DNA from: Candidatus Parendomicrobium reticulitermitis
Lineage (GTDB): Bacteria > Elusimicrobiota > Endomicrobiia > Endomicrobiales > Endomicrobiaceae
NCBI GenBank assembly: GCA_031287095.1
Contig: JAITTG010000073.1
Coordinates: forward strand, 1 to 41,381
DNA length: 41,381 nt
Direction: 5' to 3'
Shown here: piece after piece, positions 1-8,600 of the stretch
Layout of the letters: each line of letters starts with the position of its first letter
How positions within the stretch are numbered: the first letter of the stretch is position 1
Translations under genes and position numbers: made by a program
The notes under the pieces: model-generated
What the model was told of the DNA's origin: nothing
Seen by the model: the letters and a program-made list of their open reading frames with translations, nothing else
Databases searched by the model: none

Positions 1-162
1 CAAATAACCCAAATCCAAGAAACAATAAACCAAGACGAAAATGAAGAAGAATACCAAAATGCAGAGACGCTCTCCCCGCGCCTCTTACCCCCGCAAGAAG
101 AAGAGGATGAAGAAGAAGAAGACATAAAAATAAACATCATAGACTTGGACGAAATAAATTAA
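1..162 (+). CDS. C-terminal end of an unknown protein (partial)
   Basis: An open frame enters from the left edge in frame 1 and stops at TAA 160-162, giving 53 residues. They are very acidic: a run of Glu and Asp around residues 38-45 follows a proline pair, and the end reads INIIDLDEIN. No domain is recognisable in such a tail, so no function is assigned. It converges on porB, with a bidirectional terminator between them, which supports a real gene ending here. The rest of the gene lies outside the window. Confidence 0.5.
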   Translation, partial: QITQIQETINQDENEEEYQNAETLSPRLLPPQEEEDEEEEDIKINIIDLDEIN

Positions 163-269
163 AACGAAATCAAAACCCTCAAAAAACTCCGACAAAAACA
201 CAAACAGCGGGTAAATAACAATTTCCCTCCACCCCATCTCACCGCAACGACAAAAAACAAATACAAAAA

Positions 270-309
270 CGAAAAAGCAGTCCGCAAAATTTGTGGACTG
301 CTTTTTCGT
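270..309. terminator. Bidirectional intrinsic terminator
   Basis: GCAGTCC pairs with GGACTGC around an AT-rich loop. The stem has an A-run on its left and a T-run on its right, so it can end transcription from both sides. It sits between the convergent partial gene and porB. Confidence 0.85.
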
Positions 310-337
310 TTAACAACATATCTCATAAAAGATTTAC

Positions 338-1282
338 TTATGCGGGTTTCTTTTCTTTTCCGAGTTCCGCTCTTCTTTGTAGAATTTCCCATCTCAAATC
401 AACTTCTTTCTGAATTGCTTCAAGGATTGGAGCATTTTCAGGTTTGAATAGATGTTTGAAACGACCTTGCGGTTTTAAGAATTCTGTAACGGGCTTTTTC
501 TCTTTCGGGAAAGCGTTGATTGTATATACGCCGTTCTCAATTTCATAAGACGGCCATAAGCATGTTTCCATCGCCAGCCTTCCTATATTCATTGTTTCCT
601 CAGGCTTATAATTCCAACCGAGTCTGCACGGAGTAAGGATATTGATGAAAGAAGGACCGTCTGTAGCTAATGCTTTTTGAACTTTGGTTATAAAATCATT
701 CCAATTGCCCATATAACTTTGAGCGACATAAGGGATATTGTGAGCAGCCATAAGCTGAGTCAAATCCTTTTTGTTTTGCTCTTTGCCTTGTTTTACTTTT
801 CCCGCCGGCGCCGTCGTAGTGTCAGCGCCTTTTGGAGTTGCGCTTGAGCGCTGTATTCCAGTATTCATATAGGCTTCATTGTTATAACAGATATAGAGCA
901 TTCTATGCCCTCTTTCCATTGCGCCTGATAAAGATTGCAAACCTATATCATAAGTTCCGCCGTCTCCGCCGAAAGTTATGAATCTGAAATCTTCCTTGAT
1001 TTTGCCTTGTTTATTCAAACTCTTATAGGCGCTTTCAATACCGCTTGCTGTTGCTGCGGCATTTTCAAACGCGCTGTGAAAAAAAGAGTTTTTCCAAGCG
1101 CTAAAAGGATATATGGTAGTTGAAACTTCCATACAGCCTGTCGCGCTTACTGTGACAACCGGAGTATTTCCTGCGGCTATCATAGCCTGTCTTATAACTA
1201 TACCCGCTCCGCAACCTGCGCAAAGTCTATGTCCGCCGGTCACTTTTTCTGGGTTTTTGCTTAATTCTTTAAGATTTGCCAT
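338..1282 (-). CDS. porB: Pyruvate:ferredoxin oxidoreductase, beta subunit
   Basis: This is the thiamine-diphosphate-binding subunit of a four-subunit 2-oxoacid:ferredoxin oxidoreductase, which oxidises pyruvate and CoA to acetyl-CoA and CO2 with reduction of ferredoxin in the cytoplasm. The 314 residues carry the N-terminal CAGCGAG cluster motif (Cys21 and Cys24), a further conserved Cys in SATGCMEV, and the ThDP/Mg motif GGDGGTYDIG followed by CYNNEAYMNTG near residues 105-140. Length is normal for PorB. It is last in the minus-strand order porC-porD-porA-porB, 23 nt after porA, with an AAGGAG site before the ATG. Pyruvate is the likeliest substrate from the overall look; another 2-oxoacid cannot be excluded from sequence alone. 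Confidence 0.93.
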   Translation of the reverse strand: MANLKELSKNPEKVTGGHRLCAGCGAGIVIRQAMIAAGNTPVVTVSATGCMEVSTTIYPFSAWKNSFFHSAFENAAATASGIESAYKSLNKQGKIKEDFRFITFGGDGGTYDIGLQSLSGAMERGHRMLYICYNNEAYMNTGIQRSSATPKGADTTTAPAGKVKQGKEQNKKDLTQLMAAHNIPYVAQSYMGNWNDFITKVQKALATDGPSFINILTPCRLGWNYKPEETMNIGRLAMETCLWPSYEIENGVYTINAFPKEKKPVTEFLKPQGRFKHLFKPENAPILEAIQKEVDLRWEILQRRAELGKEKKPA

Positions 1283-1305
1283 TTTTTTCTCCTTATTGAT
1301 TTTCT

Positions 1306-2511
1306 TTACTTAATACGGACATTGATATAGTTGACATCTGTCGACGGCTTTTGAGTTCCAGCGGCAATTTTGCCCAAAGTATCATAAACTTCCGCTATAT
1401 GATTAGGAGCGATTTCTCTGCCTCCCAAACCATATACATAGTTGACGACTTTCGCAGAAGTAATGCCGTTAGCAAATAAAGCCGAGGCTATGTCGCTATA
1501 AAGCGGAGCAAAAGTCCCTGAACAAGAATCTGCTCTGTCCAAAACCGCGAGCGCTTTGACTTTTGCCAAATCTTTAGCAATGTCTTGCGCAGGGAAAGGT
1601 CTAAATACTCTGACTTTTAATAGTCCCGCTTTTACGCCCTTTTCTCTTAACTCGTCAACAACAACTTTTGCGGTTCCAGCCGTTGAGCCGATTACAACAA
1701 TAGCGATTTCAGCGTCGTCTAATTTATATTTTTCATATAAATCGTATTGTCTGCCGAATGTTTTTGCAAAATCTGCGGCTACATCTACTGCAATTTTTTT
1801 AGCGTCTCTCATAGCCTGAGCCAATTGCCAACGATGTTCAAAATAATAGTCTTGAAGTTCAATTGAACCCATGGTAAAAGGTCTCTTTGTATCTAAAAGA
1901 TATCTTTCAGGTTTATATTCGCCTATAAACTTTTTTACATCTTCGTCGGGATAAGTTTCAACAACTTCCATGCAATGAGAGATTATGAAACCGTCTGTTG
2001 TGACCATTGCGGGAAGTTTTGCTTTTTCGGCAATTTTAACAGCCTGTATCATATTGTCATAGGCTTCTTGAGAATTTTCGGAATAAATTTGTATCCAGCC
2101 CGTATCTCTTGCTCCCATAGCGTCGCTTTGGTCTCCGTGGATATTTAAAGGAGCGGAAATCGCTCTATTTACCTCAGCCATAACAACGGGAAGTCTAAGA
2201 CCTGCGGCGATATTTAGCATTTCCCACATAAGACAAAGTCCTTGTGAAGAAGTGCCTGTCATCGCTCTTGCGCCTGCCGCTGATGCGGCAAGAGTAGCAG
2301 ACATTGCGGAATGTTCGCTTTCAACGGCTACAAATTCCGTTTTTACTTTTCCATCGGCTACGAATTGCGAAAAAATCTGAACGATTTCCGTCGCAGGAGT
2401 AATAGGATAAGCCGCGACTACATCCGGCTCTATTTGGCGCATAGCCTCCGCCATTACCTCATTGCCTGTTTTAGCGGCAAGTTTTCCTTTTGAATATACT
2501 GGTTTTATCAT
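1306..2511 (-). CDS. porA: Pyruvate:ferredoxin oxidoreductase, alpha subunit
   Basis: The 401-residue alpha subunit supplies the pyrimidine-binding domain for ThDP and the substrate pocket. The N-terminus carries the typical AYPITPATEIVQ motif (about residues 35-46), followed by EFVAVESEHSAMSA and TGTSSQGL, all characteristic of PorA. The C-terminal half (about residues 265-360) is the transketolase C-terminal-like domain. It lies 17 nt downstream of porD and 23 nt upstream of porB in the same minus-strand operon, and a purine-rich GGGGTCAAGAA precedes the ATG. Length is normal for the family. Confidence 0.93.
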   Translation of the reverse strand: MIKPVYSKGKLAAKTGNEVMAEAMRQIEPDVVAAYPITPATEIVQIFSQFVADGKVKTEFVAVESEHSAMSATLAASAAGARAMTGTSSQGLCLMWEMLNIAAGLRLPVVMAEVNRAISAPLNIHGDQSDAMGARDTGWIQIYSENSQEAYDNMIQAVKIAEKAKLPAMVTTDGFIISHCMEVVETYPDEDVKKFIGEYKPERYLLDTKRPFTMGSIELQDYYFEHRWQLAQAMRDAKKIAVDVAADFAKTFGRQYDLYEKYKLDDAEIAIVVIGSTAGTAKVVVDELREKGVKAGLLKVRVFRPFPAQDIAKDLAKVKALAVLDRADSCSGTFAPLYSDIASALFANGITSAKVVNYVYGLGGREIAPNHIAEVYDTLGKIAAGTQKPSTDVNYINVRIK

Positions 2512-2528
2512 TTCTTGACCCCTTTATT

Positions 2529-2843
2529 TTATTTCTTTTCTGCTTCCATGTGGAGAGCCGCGACCTTTGGCGGACACTCTCTTGCGCATATTCCGCACCC
2601 TTTGCAATGGTCGTAATCTATGCCTACGACCACAGTTCCTTTTTTCTCATCTTGAGCCGTTTTAATAGCGGAGTCAGGACAAGAAATCCAGCAAGTAAGG
2701 CAATTTATGCACTTATCTTTGTTCCAAACGGGTCTGTCGGAACGCCAACTTCCCGTATGAAAAGCCTCGCCTGTTCCCGCTTCTACAAGCCCGCCGATGG
2801 CGAGCTGCGCCGCCGTCAACTTTACATTTTCATCTTTTTTCAC
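2529..2843 (-). CDS. porD: Pyruvate:ferredoxin oxidoreductase, delta (ferredoxin) subunit
   Basis: This 104-residue subunit carries two [4Fe-4S] clusters that take electrons from the PorA/PorB active site to free ferredoxin. Both ligand sets are visible: CINCLTCWISCPD and CKGCGICARECPP. The start is GTG at 2843: a GGAGG lies six bases upstream at the right spacing and there is no better ATG before the conserved region. The N-terminal stretch about W33-PVWNKDKC is typical of PorD. Its place between porC and porA matches the common gamma-delta-alpha-beta order. Confidence 0.92.
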   Translation of the reverse strand: MKKDENVKLTAAQLAIGGLVEAGTGEAFHTGSWRSDRPVWNKDKCINCLTCWISCPDSAIKTAQDEKKGTVVVGIDYDHCKGCGICARECPPKVAALHMEAEKK

Positions 2844-2864
2844 TTTATTCCTCCAAAATTAGAT

Positions 2865-3446
2865 TTATGAATTCTTTACTTCGTCATAAGCCCTCTTAAT
2901 AGAAGTCAAATTGCCTTCTATCACCTCGGGCTTCTTTGCGAATTTCACTGAGAGTTTATTCTTAGTGTCTTCCAAAACTCCGTTGATGTCTAAATCGCCG
3001 ATAACTTTTACCAAAGCGCCTAACATCGGCGTATTAGGAATGTTTTTTCCTATGGTTTCAGTAGCGATTTGCCCTGCATTTACAACGAAGACTTGAGATT
3101 TGTCTATACCAAGTTGTTTGGCGATTTCTTCTGCGCTAAAAGAGGTATTGACTATCACTTTGCCTTCTTTGCTGATTCCTTCGGCTACATTTACAGTTTC
3201 CATAAGGGTTGGGTCTAAAATCACCACATAATTGGGATTTGTTACTCCCGAGTGGATAGTGATGGGATTGTCGCTAATCCTGTTAAAAGACTGCACAGGG
3301 GCGCCCATTCTTTCCGGTCCATATTCAGGAAAAGCCTGAATATACTTGCCTGTAGCCATTACAGCTTGGGCAAATAAAAGCGCGGCGGTCTTTGCTCCTT
3401 GCCCTCCGCGCCCGTGCCAACGAACTTCAATCATTTTTGCTGACAT
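2865..3446 (-). CDS. porC: Pyruvate:ferredoxin oxidoreductase, gamma subunit
   Basis: This is the 193-residue gamma subunit and the first gene of the por operon. It begins MIEVRWHGRGGQGAKTAA, the hallmark of the POR gamma domain, followed by FPEYGPERMGAPV and the ILDPTLM segment, with NTPMLGALVK near residue 140. The ATG at 3446 is preferred over the Met four codons later because AAAGGAG lies six bases before it. The order porC-porD-porA-porB implies one transcript starting in the 3447-3600 region. The same subunit is called PorG in some genomes. Confidence 0.92.
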   Translation of the reverse strand: MSAKMIEVRWHGRGGQGAKTAALLFAQAVMATGKYIQAFPEYGPERMGAPVQSFNRISDNPITIHSGVTNPNYVVILDPTLMETVNVAEGISKEGKVIVNTSFSAEEIAKQLGIDKSQVFVVNAGQIATETIGKNIPNTPMLGALVKVIGDLDINGVLEDTKNKLSVKFAKKPEVIEGNLTSIKRAYDEVKNS

Positions 3447-3646
3447 TTCTTACTCCTTTTCTTAGATTTAAAGCCAAGAGCAGCAGCTCTTAATTTTAGT
3501 TTTGTTTTGATTTGCAGGACGGATAATATAAATTTTTGACTCTTTTAGCAAACAAAGGACTTTATTCCTATCAAATCATTTAAAATGACGCCGAAAACAC
3601 GGGCAACAACAACGGCTTTCTATCAAGTTTCAGCACGCCGCGCGGC

Positions 3647-3747
3647 AAATAAAGAGCGCAAGTCTGGCGGCGGGCGCGAGATGCGAGTCCTTTTCCTTTA
3701 AGACGCAAGGAATGCAAAACGATAAGACGGCGCAACATTGTTAGGGA
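3647..3747 (+). repeat. Dispersed intergenic repeat, family B, copy 1
   Basis: This stretch contains AAAGAGCGCA, then GGCGGCGGGCGCGAGATG, then ACGGCGCAACATTGTTAGGG. The same blocks recur at 23237-23272 in the same orientation (left part only) and at 23519-23600 inverted (left and right parts, different spacing). It fills the gap between porC and lolD, where I see no gene. Confidence 0.75.
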
Positions 3748-3919
3748 GCGCTTTTGTTTGTCTGACATTGTTATTCGTCGTTTTGTTTTGTTTTTTTTAT
3801 TTTCCGTTTATTTTTGCCATTTGTCCAACGGGTTTTTTGTTTTGTTGTCTTTTCTCACTGTTGTTTCCGTTTTTGCCGTCTGTCTGTTATGTGATTTTGA
3901 CGCTAATATATAAAAATAG

Positions 3920-3998
3920 TATAATTTGCGCGTTGAAATTAAAAAAGCGTTGAAAAAACAATCAAAAAACATCAGCCGTCGCTTTGACGGCTGTTTTT
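3920..3998 (+). promoter_or_regulatory. lolD promoter, leader and terminator-like hairpin
   Basis: AGTATAAT gives a -10 box at 3920-3925. About 45 nt later a perfect 8-bp stem, CAGCCGTC with GACGGCTG (about 3973-3991), is followed by TTTTTT. It ends only about 12 nt before the lolD ATG. A start near 3932 would give a leader of about 65 nt ended by the hairpin, which suggests an attenuator or a short RNA. No ligand-binding fold is evident. Confidence 0.5.
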
Positions 3999-4009
3999 TA
4001 TAGGTGAAA

Positions 4010-4672
4010 ATGAATATCAAAACCGAAAATTTAAGAAAACTTTATATAAGGCAAAATACCGATTCTGTCGAGGTCTTTAACAATATAAATTTGGACATTA
4101 AATCTGGGGAAAAAATTGCGCTTGTGGGTCCTTCAGGCATTGGTAAAAGCACTCTTATACATATATTAGGTTTGATGGACAGACCTACAAGCGGAAAAGT
4201 TTTGATAGATGATATAGACTGTTTTGCGTCTGACGACGCTTATCTGTGCAAGATGAGAAAAGAAAATATCGGTTTTATGTTTCAATTTCATTATCTGCTT
4301 GCCGATTTTACCGTTTTGGAAAATGTCTTATTGCCGGTGTGGCATGATAAGCAAAAAAAGGAAAGCGAGGCAAGAGATATTTTAGAGAGAGTCGGTTTGT
4401 CAGACAGAATTAAACATATTCCAAGCGAATTGTCCGGCGGAGAGCAACAAAGAGCCGCGCTTGCAAGGGCTTTAATAAATAATCCAAAAGTAATTTTTGC
4501 AGATGAGCCTACCGGCAATTTGGACAGAGCGGCTGGACGGGAAGTTGAGAATATTTTATTTGATTCTTCAAACAATAATAATATAACTTTGGTTTTGGTC
4601 ACTCACAATGAGGAACTTGCAAAGAAGTCGGACAGAATAATAAATATGAACGCAAGGGAGGAAATGCAATGA
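4010..4672 (+). CDS. lolD: ABC transporter ATPase, LolD type
   Basis: This 220-residue ATPase belongs to the LolD/MacB/FtsE group. LolD powers release of lipoproteins from the inner membrane together with LolC/E. Visible motifs are Walker [10 protein letters not shown] (about residues 40-48), signature [15 protein letters not shown], Walker [13 protein letters not shown] and the H-loop VTHN. A GTG lies two codons before the ATG at 4010; neither has a strong ribosome site, and ATG is chosen by convention. No permease gene lies beside it; ilvE starts inside its stop codon instead, so the partner must be elsewhere. A FtsE-like or MacB-like role cannot be fully excluded. Confidence 0.75.
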   Translation: MNIKTENLRKLYIRQNTDSVEVFNNINLDIKSGEKIALVGPSGIGKSTLIHILGLMDRPTSGKVLIDDIDCFASDDAYLCKMRKENIGFMFQFHYLLADFTVLENVLLPVWHDKQKKESEARDILERVGLSDRIKHIPSELSGGEQQRAALARALINNPKVIFADEPTGNLDRAAGREVENILFDSSNNNNITLVLVTHNEELAKKSDRIINMNAREEMQ

Positions 4673-5544
4673 AGATTTATCTTGACGGAAAATTAGTTCC
4701 AAAGGAAGAAGCTAAAATTTCAGTATTTGACCATGGTTTGTTGTATGGAGACGGGATTTTTGAAGGTATCAGAGCCTATAATGGCAGAGTGTTTAGGCTT
4801 ACCGAACATTTAGATAGGCTTTGGTCTTCAGCAAAAGCTATCAATCTTGAAATTCCTATAAGCAAAGCGCAGATGGAAAAAGCGGTGATTGATACTTTGC
4901 TTGCCAACAATTTAAAGGATGCTTATTTAAGGCTGCTTGTCACAAGAGGAGTCGGAGATTTGGGTTTAGACCCAAGAAAATGCGATAAGGGCGCATCAAT
5001 AGTAGTGATAGCTGATAATATATCTTTATATCCGCCCGAATTTTATGAAAAAGGGTTGGAAGTTATTACAGCCTCAACAAGAAGAGTAAGACCCGACAGT
5101 TTAAGCCCAAATATAAAATCTATGAATTATCTCAACAATATAATGGCTAAGATGGAAGCGGTTAAATCAGGGCTTGTTGAAGCGATAATGTTAAATAGCG
5201 AAGGCTATGTTGCGGAATGCACAGGCGACAATATATTTATAGTAAAAGGATCCGTAATATCTACTCCTCCTGTGTCTGCCGGCGCTTTGGTAGGCATCAC
5301 AAGAAATGCGGCGATAGAACTTGCAAGAGAAAAATTAAAACTCGTCGTCAAAGAAGAGATGATGACTATGTATGATATCTATACGGCGGACGAATGTTTT
5401 GTGACGGGAACAGCGGCTGAAATTGCGCCTATAACCATAGCTGATATGAGAAAAATTGGGGATGGAAAACCAGGCGCTATTACTTTAAAATTGATGGCAA
5501 GTTTTAAAGATTTAGCAAATTCCACAGGAACGCCGATAAAATAG
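4669..5544 (+). CDS. ilvE: Branched-chain amino acid aminotransferase
   Basis: This 291-residue fold-type IV PLP enzyme transfers the amino group between glutamate and the 2-oxoacids of Ile, Leu and Val. It shows [19 protein letters not shown] near residues 20-38, the PLP-lysine region [16 protein letters not shown] near residues 150-165, and the C-terminal [14 protein letters not shown] phosphate-binding segment. The bacterial length fits IlvE. ATG overlaps the lolD TGA (ATGA), so the two are translationally coupled. A terminator follows directly. D-amino-acid or aminodeoxychorismate activities exist in the same fold, but these motifs favour IlvE. Confidence 0.87.
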   Translation: MKIYLDGKLVPKEEAKISVFDHGLLYGDGIFEGIRAYNGRVFRLTEHLDRLWSSAKAINLEIPISKAQMEKAVIDTLLANNLKDAYLRLLVTRGVGDLGLDPRKCDKGASIVVIADNISLYPPEFYEKGLEVITASTRRVRPDSLSPNIKSMNYLNNIMAKMEAVKSGLVEAIMLNSEGYVAECTGDNIFIVKGSVISTPPVSAGALVGITRNAAIELAREKLKLVVKEEMMTMYDIYTADECFVTGTAAEIAPITIADMRKIGDGKPGAITLKLMASFKDLANSTGTPIK

Positions 5545-5576
5545 GCTCTGATTCTAAAACATAAGTTTTATTAACG

Positions 5577-5620
5577 CCCTCCCGTCTTTTAAGTATCCAT
5601 AGATGGGAGGGAATTTTTTA
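5577..5620 (+). terminator. Intrinsic terminator after ilvE
   Basis: CCCTCCCGTC pairs with GATGGGAGGG, with one G-T pair, and TTTTTT follows. It lies about 30 nt after the ilvE stop. Confidence 0.85.
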
Positions 5621-5636
5621 ATATACGGAAATAATA

Positions 5637-8600
5637 ATGAAAAACAATAAAAAAACTCTTAAATATATAGTCGTATTTTTAGCAATATCTCTTATTGTTT
5701 ATATCATTGCGAACGCCGTCATAGCAAGATATATTGAAAAAAGCATAAACAGTATAGACGCAGGCGTCAAAATAAGCGCAAAAGAAGTAATACTCTCGCC
5801 TTTTAAATCCAGCCTATTGATAAAAAGGATAAATATTGACGATAAAGTTTTTCTTGAAGATGTTTTCATAAAAATCAAAATTTTAAAACTTTTCAAAAAT
5901 ATCCGCGCGCCGTTGGAATATATACGGCAAATCTCTATAATGGACGCAGAAATTGCTTTTGATGAAAATTATTCTTCTCCGAGAGAGACAATCAAAACCG
6001 TTTTAAACAATATATTTACCGAGCAAGAAATTACTATATTGCTCAATAGGCTTTCTTTTGCAGGGCATCCTAATATCGCTTTATACAATTCCTCGCTAAT
6101 CCTATCTAAAAATGAAATTATTTTTTCATCTGAACCTGAAATTTTTGGTTTTAATATGAAATCTCTTTATCGTTTGTCGCAAAAACAAAACGATTTATTG
6201 GATTCTGCTCTAATTTTATCTGCAAACGATGATTTGCAAATGTATATTTCTTTAAAAGGAACAATAAATAAAGAATCTTTGGCTTTAAATCACAATATAA
6301 TAATTGAGAGTTTGGGATATAAAGACTTTAAAGCCGCCAAATCGGAAGGCTACATAATAAGCGGCGCAAAAGATTTGAATTTCAGTTTATATGGAGATTT
6401 TGGCTCGCTTATTTTAACTTCAAAAGATTTGGAAGAATTTATACTGAATGCTTCCGTAAACGCTTCAAAAATAAATGCAAATATGAATGCTGATTTAAAA
6501 ATAAATTATTCCTATAAAAATTCTCTTGCAAAATTTTCAATCTATTCGCCAAGAATGGCTTTATATTCTATGGATTTTGGAAGTTTGTCCGTCAATGCTT
6601 CAAAAGACGCTCAACGCAATTATAAAATATCCTATAAATACGGGTTAAACGACGAAGCCCGCATTGAAATAAAAGAAAATAATATATTTGATTTGAAATT
6701 ATTTGTCCGCGGCAGTCGTTCGGGAGGCGTATATATTGATAGAAATTTAGAAATTATCAAAGCCGATATTGCTAATGTCAAAGTTATGGATTTTCCGTTA
6801 AACCCGTTTTATAAGGATAAGCCGCAAGGAATAATTACAATATTAGGCTCTATGGATAAAGATAATGGCGGTTTAATATCTTTTAATGTTTCAAGATTTA
6901 AGACTGCGTCGATATCCGCCATTAGCGTATTTGGCAGTCTGACTATGGAAGACGGGGAATATCTTTTAAAAATATACGACGATTGGAATTTTATTTCTTT
7001 AAACGCCGCTATAAAAAACTTAACCGTTCTTTTTGCGGATTTCAAATTTAATTCAGTGAAATTATCAAGAACGGCGCTCGCTTTTAGATATAATCCCAAC
7101 TTTCTTACAGGCTTTGCGAGCGGCGCCGTAGTTTATAATAGAGATAAATCCTTAAATTTTGATATGAAAATTTCATCAGGCGTCTTTTATTATGATAATC
7201 GGTTTAGCGAATGGATTATTAAAGGTTCGGCAAGCGGTAAAAAAATTGATTTGCAGCAGTTCACATTGAAAAATTTAAAACAAGAAAGTATTGCCGATAT
7301 ATCGGGCTTGATTGATTGGACTGACAAAGCAAAATCAAATGCGCAAATTAAAATAAACAAATTAAAAATTAAAGATTTTGTATTGTCTTCCGATATTCTT
7401 TTTACAGGTAAGACGCAATTAAACAATCAAATCAAGGGCAATTTAAAAAATTCGTCTATTCAAATAAATGGGATGACTTTTCCCTCAATTCAATCCGATA
7501 TTATATTCTCAAAAAAGAGGATTTCGTTTTTTGATATTGAGTCCGACAATAGTTTGCAAGCGGATATTGAATACGATATTGAAAATGATTTTCTCTCATC
7601 CCGCTTGCAATTTAAAAATGCCGATATATCGGGAGCATATAAAGGATTGTCGTCGGGATTATTGACTGCAAGCGCCGATATTTCTGGGAAAATGCAAAAC
7701 TATAAAATATCGCTTGAAGGCTCTTTAAGAAGAGGAATGTATATGAAAGTTCCTTTTTCGTCAGAATTTAAAGGCTCTTTTAATAATAATGAAACGGTTA
7801 TTGACAAATTTGACATAATAAGCGGCGGCGCTAAATTTTCGGCAAAGGGAAAATACTCCAAATTAAACGCCGTTGAATTTTCATTTGAAAATATAACAAA
7901 AGATTTAATTGATAAATTTATTGATATTAAAATTCCCGTTCAAGGCGGTAAATTTTCAGGCGGCGGCATACTGAGCAATACTTATAGCGGCGATAATGTG
8001 AAAATGGTAGTCAAAGGATCTAATACAGTCGTATCAAATATTAAGATAGACAATTTTACATCCGATATAAATATCAGCAAAAACATAGTGTCTATAGGAA
8101 GCGTTTCTATCAAGTATTCTAATGCCGAAATTAAATCGCAAAACGCTCAAATTGATTTAAAAAGCGGGCAATATTTTCTCAATCTTGAATTGATAAATAC
8201 TAATATCGTGCCGCTAAATATTTTCGGCAAAGCGGCGATTTCTGGAAAGATTGACGGGGATATGTATTTAGGTTCTGTTGTGTTGAGTAATTTTTGGATA
8301 AATAAATATAAAATTAACGCATTTGAAGCGAGATATAAAATAAACGGCTCTTCAATAACGGTGATTTCAGACGATTCTAAAAACAAAGTTCATCTTAATA
8401 CTTTCGCTCTGATTGATTCAAAATCCCGCATAGTCGTAAGAAATTTCCATTGGGAGCATCTAAACGCCGCCATAAATGCCAACGCTGTTTTTGATAGGAA
8501 TGATTTTACAGTTAATTTGAGAGGCTCTAATATAGACATTGACATAATCGGCGATATTTTAAATTCTCCAATAGAAGTTTCTGGAAATGGAAATTTATTT

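Noticed and set aside
159-392. 77-aa reverse ORF over the porB end and terminator
   Set aside because: It covers the bidirectional terminator and the porB 3' end in another frame, and its product is low in complexity. No ribosome site or family match.
3580-3953. Open frames on both strands between porC and lolD
   Set aside because: They coincide with repeat family B, whose translations (for example RQTCALY) recur at other copies in other frames. This is a sign of repeats, not genes.
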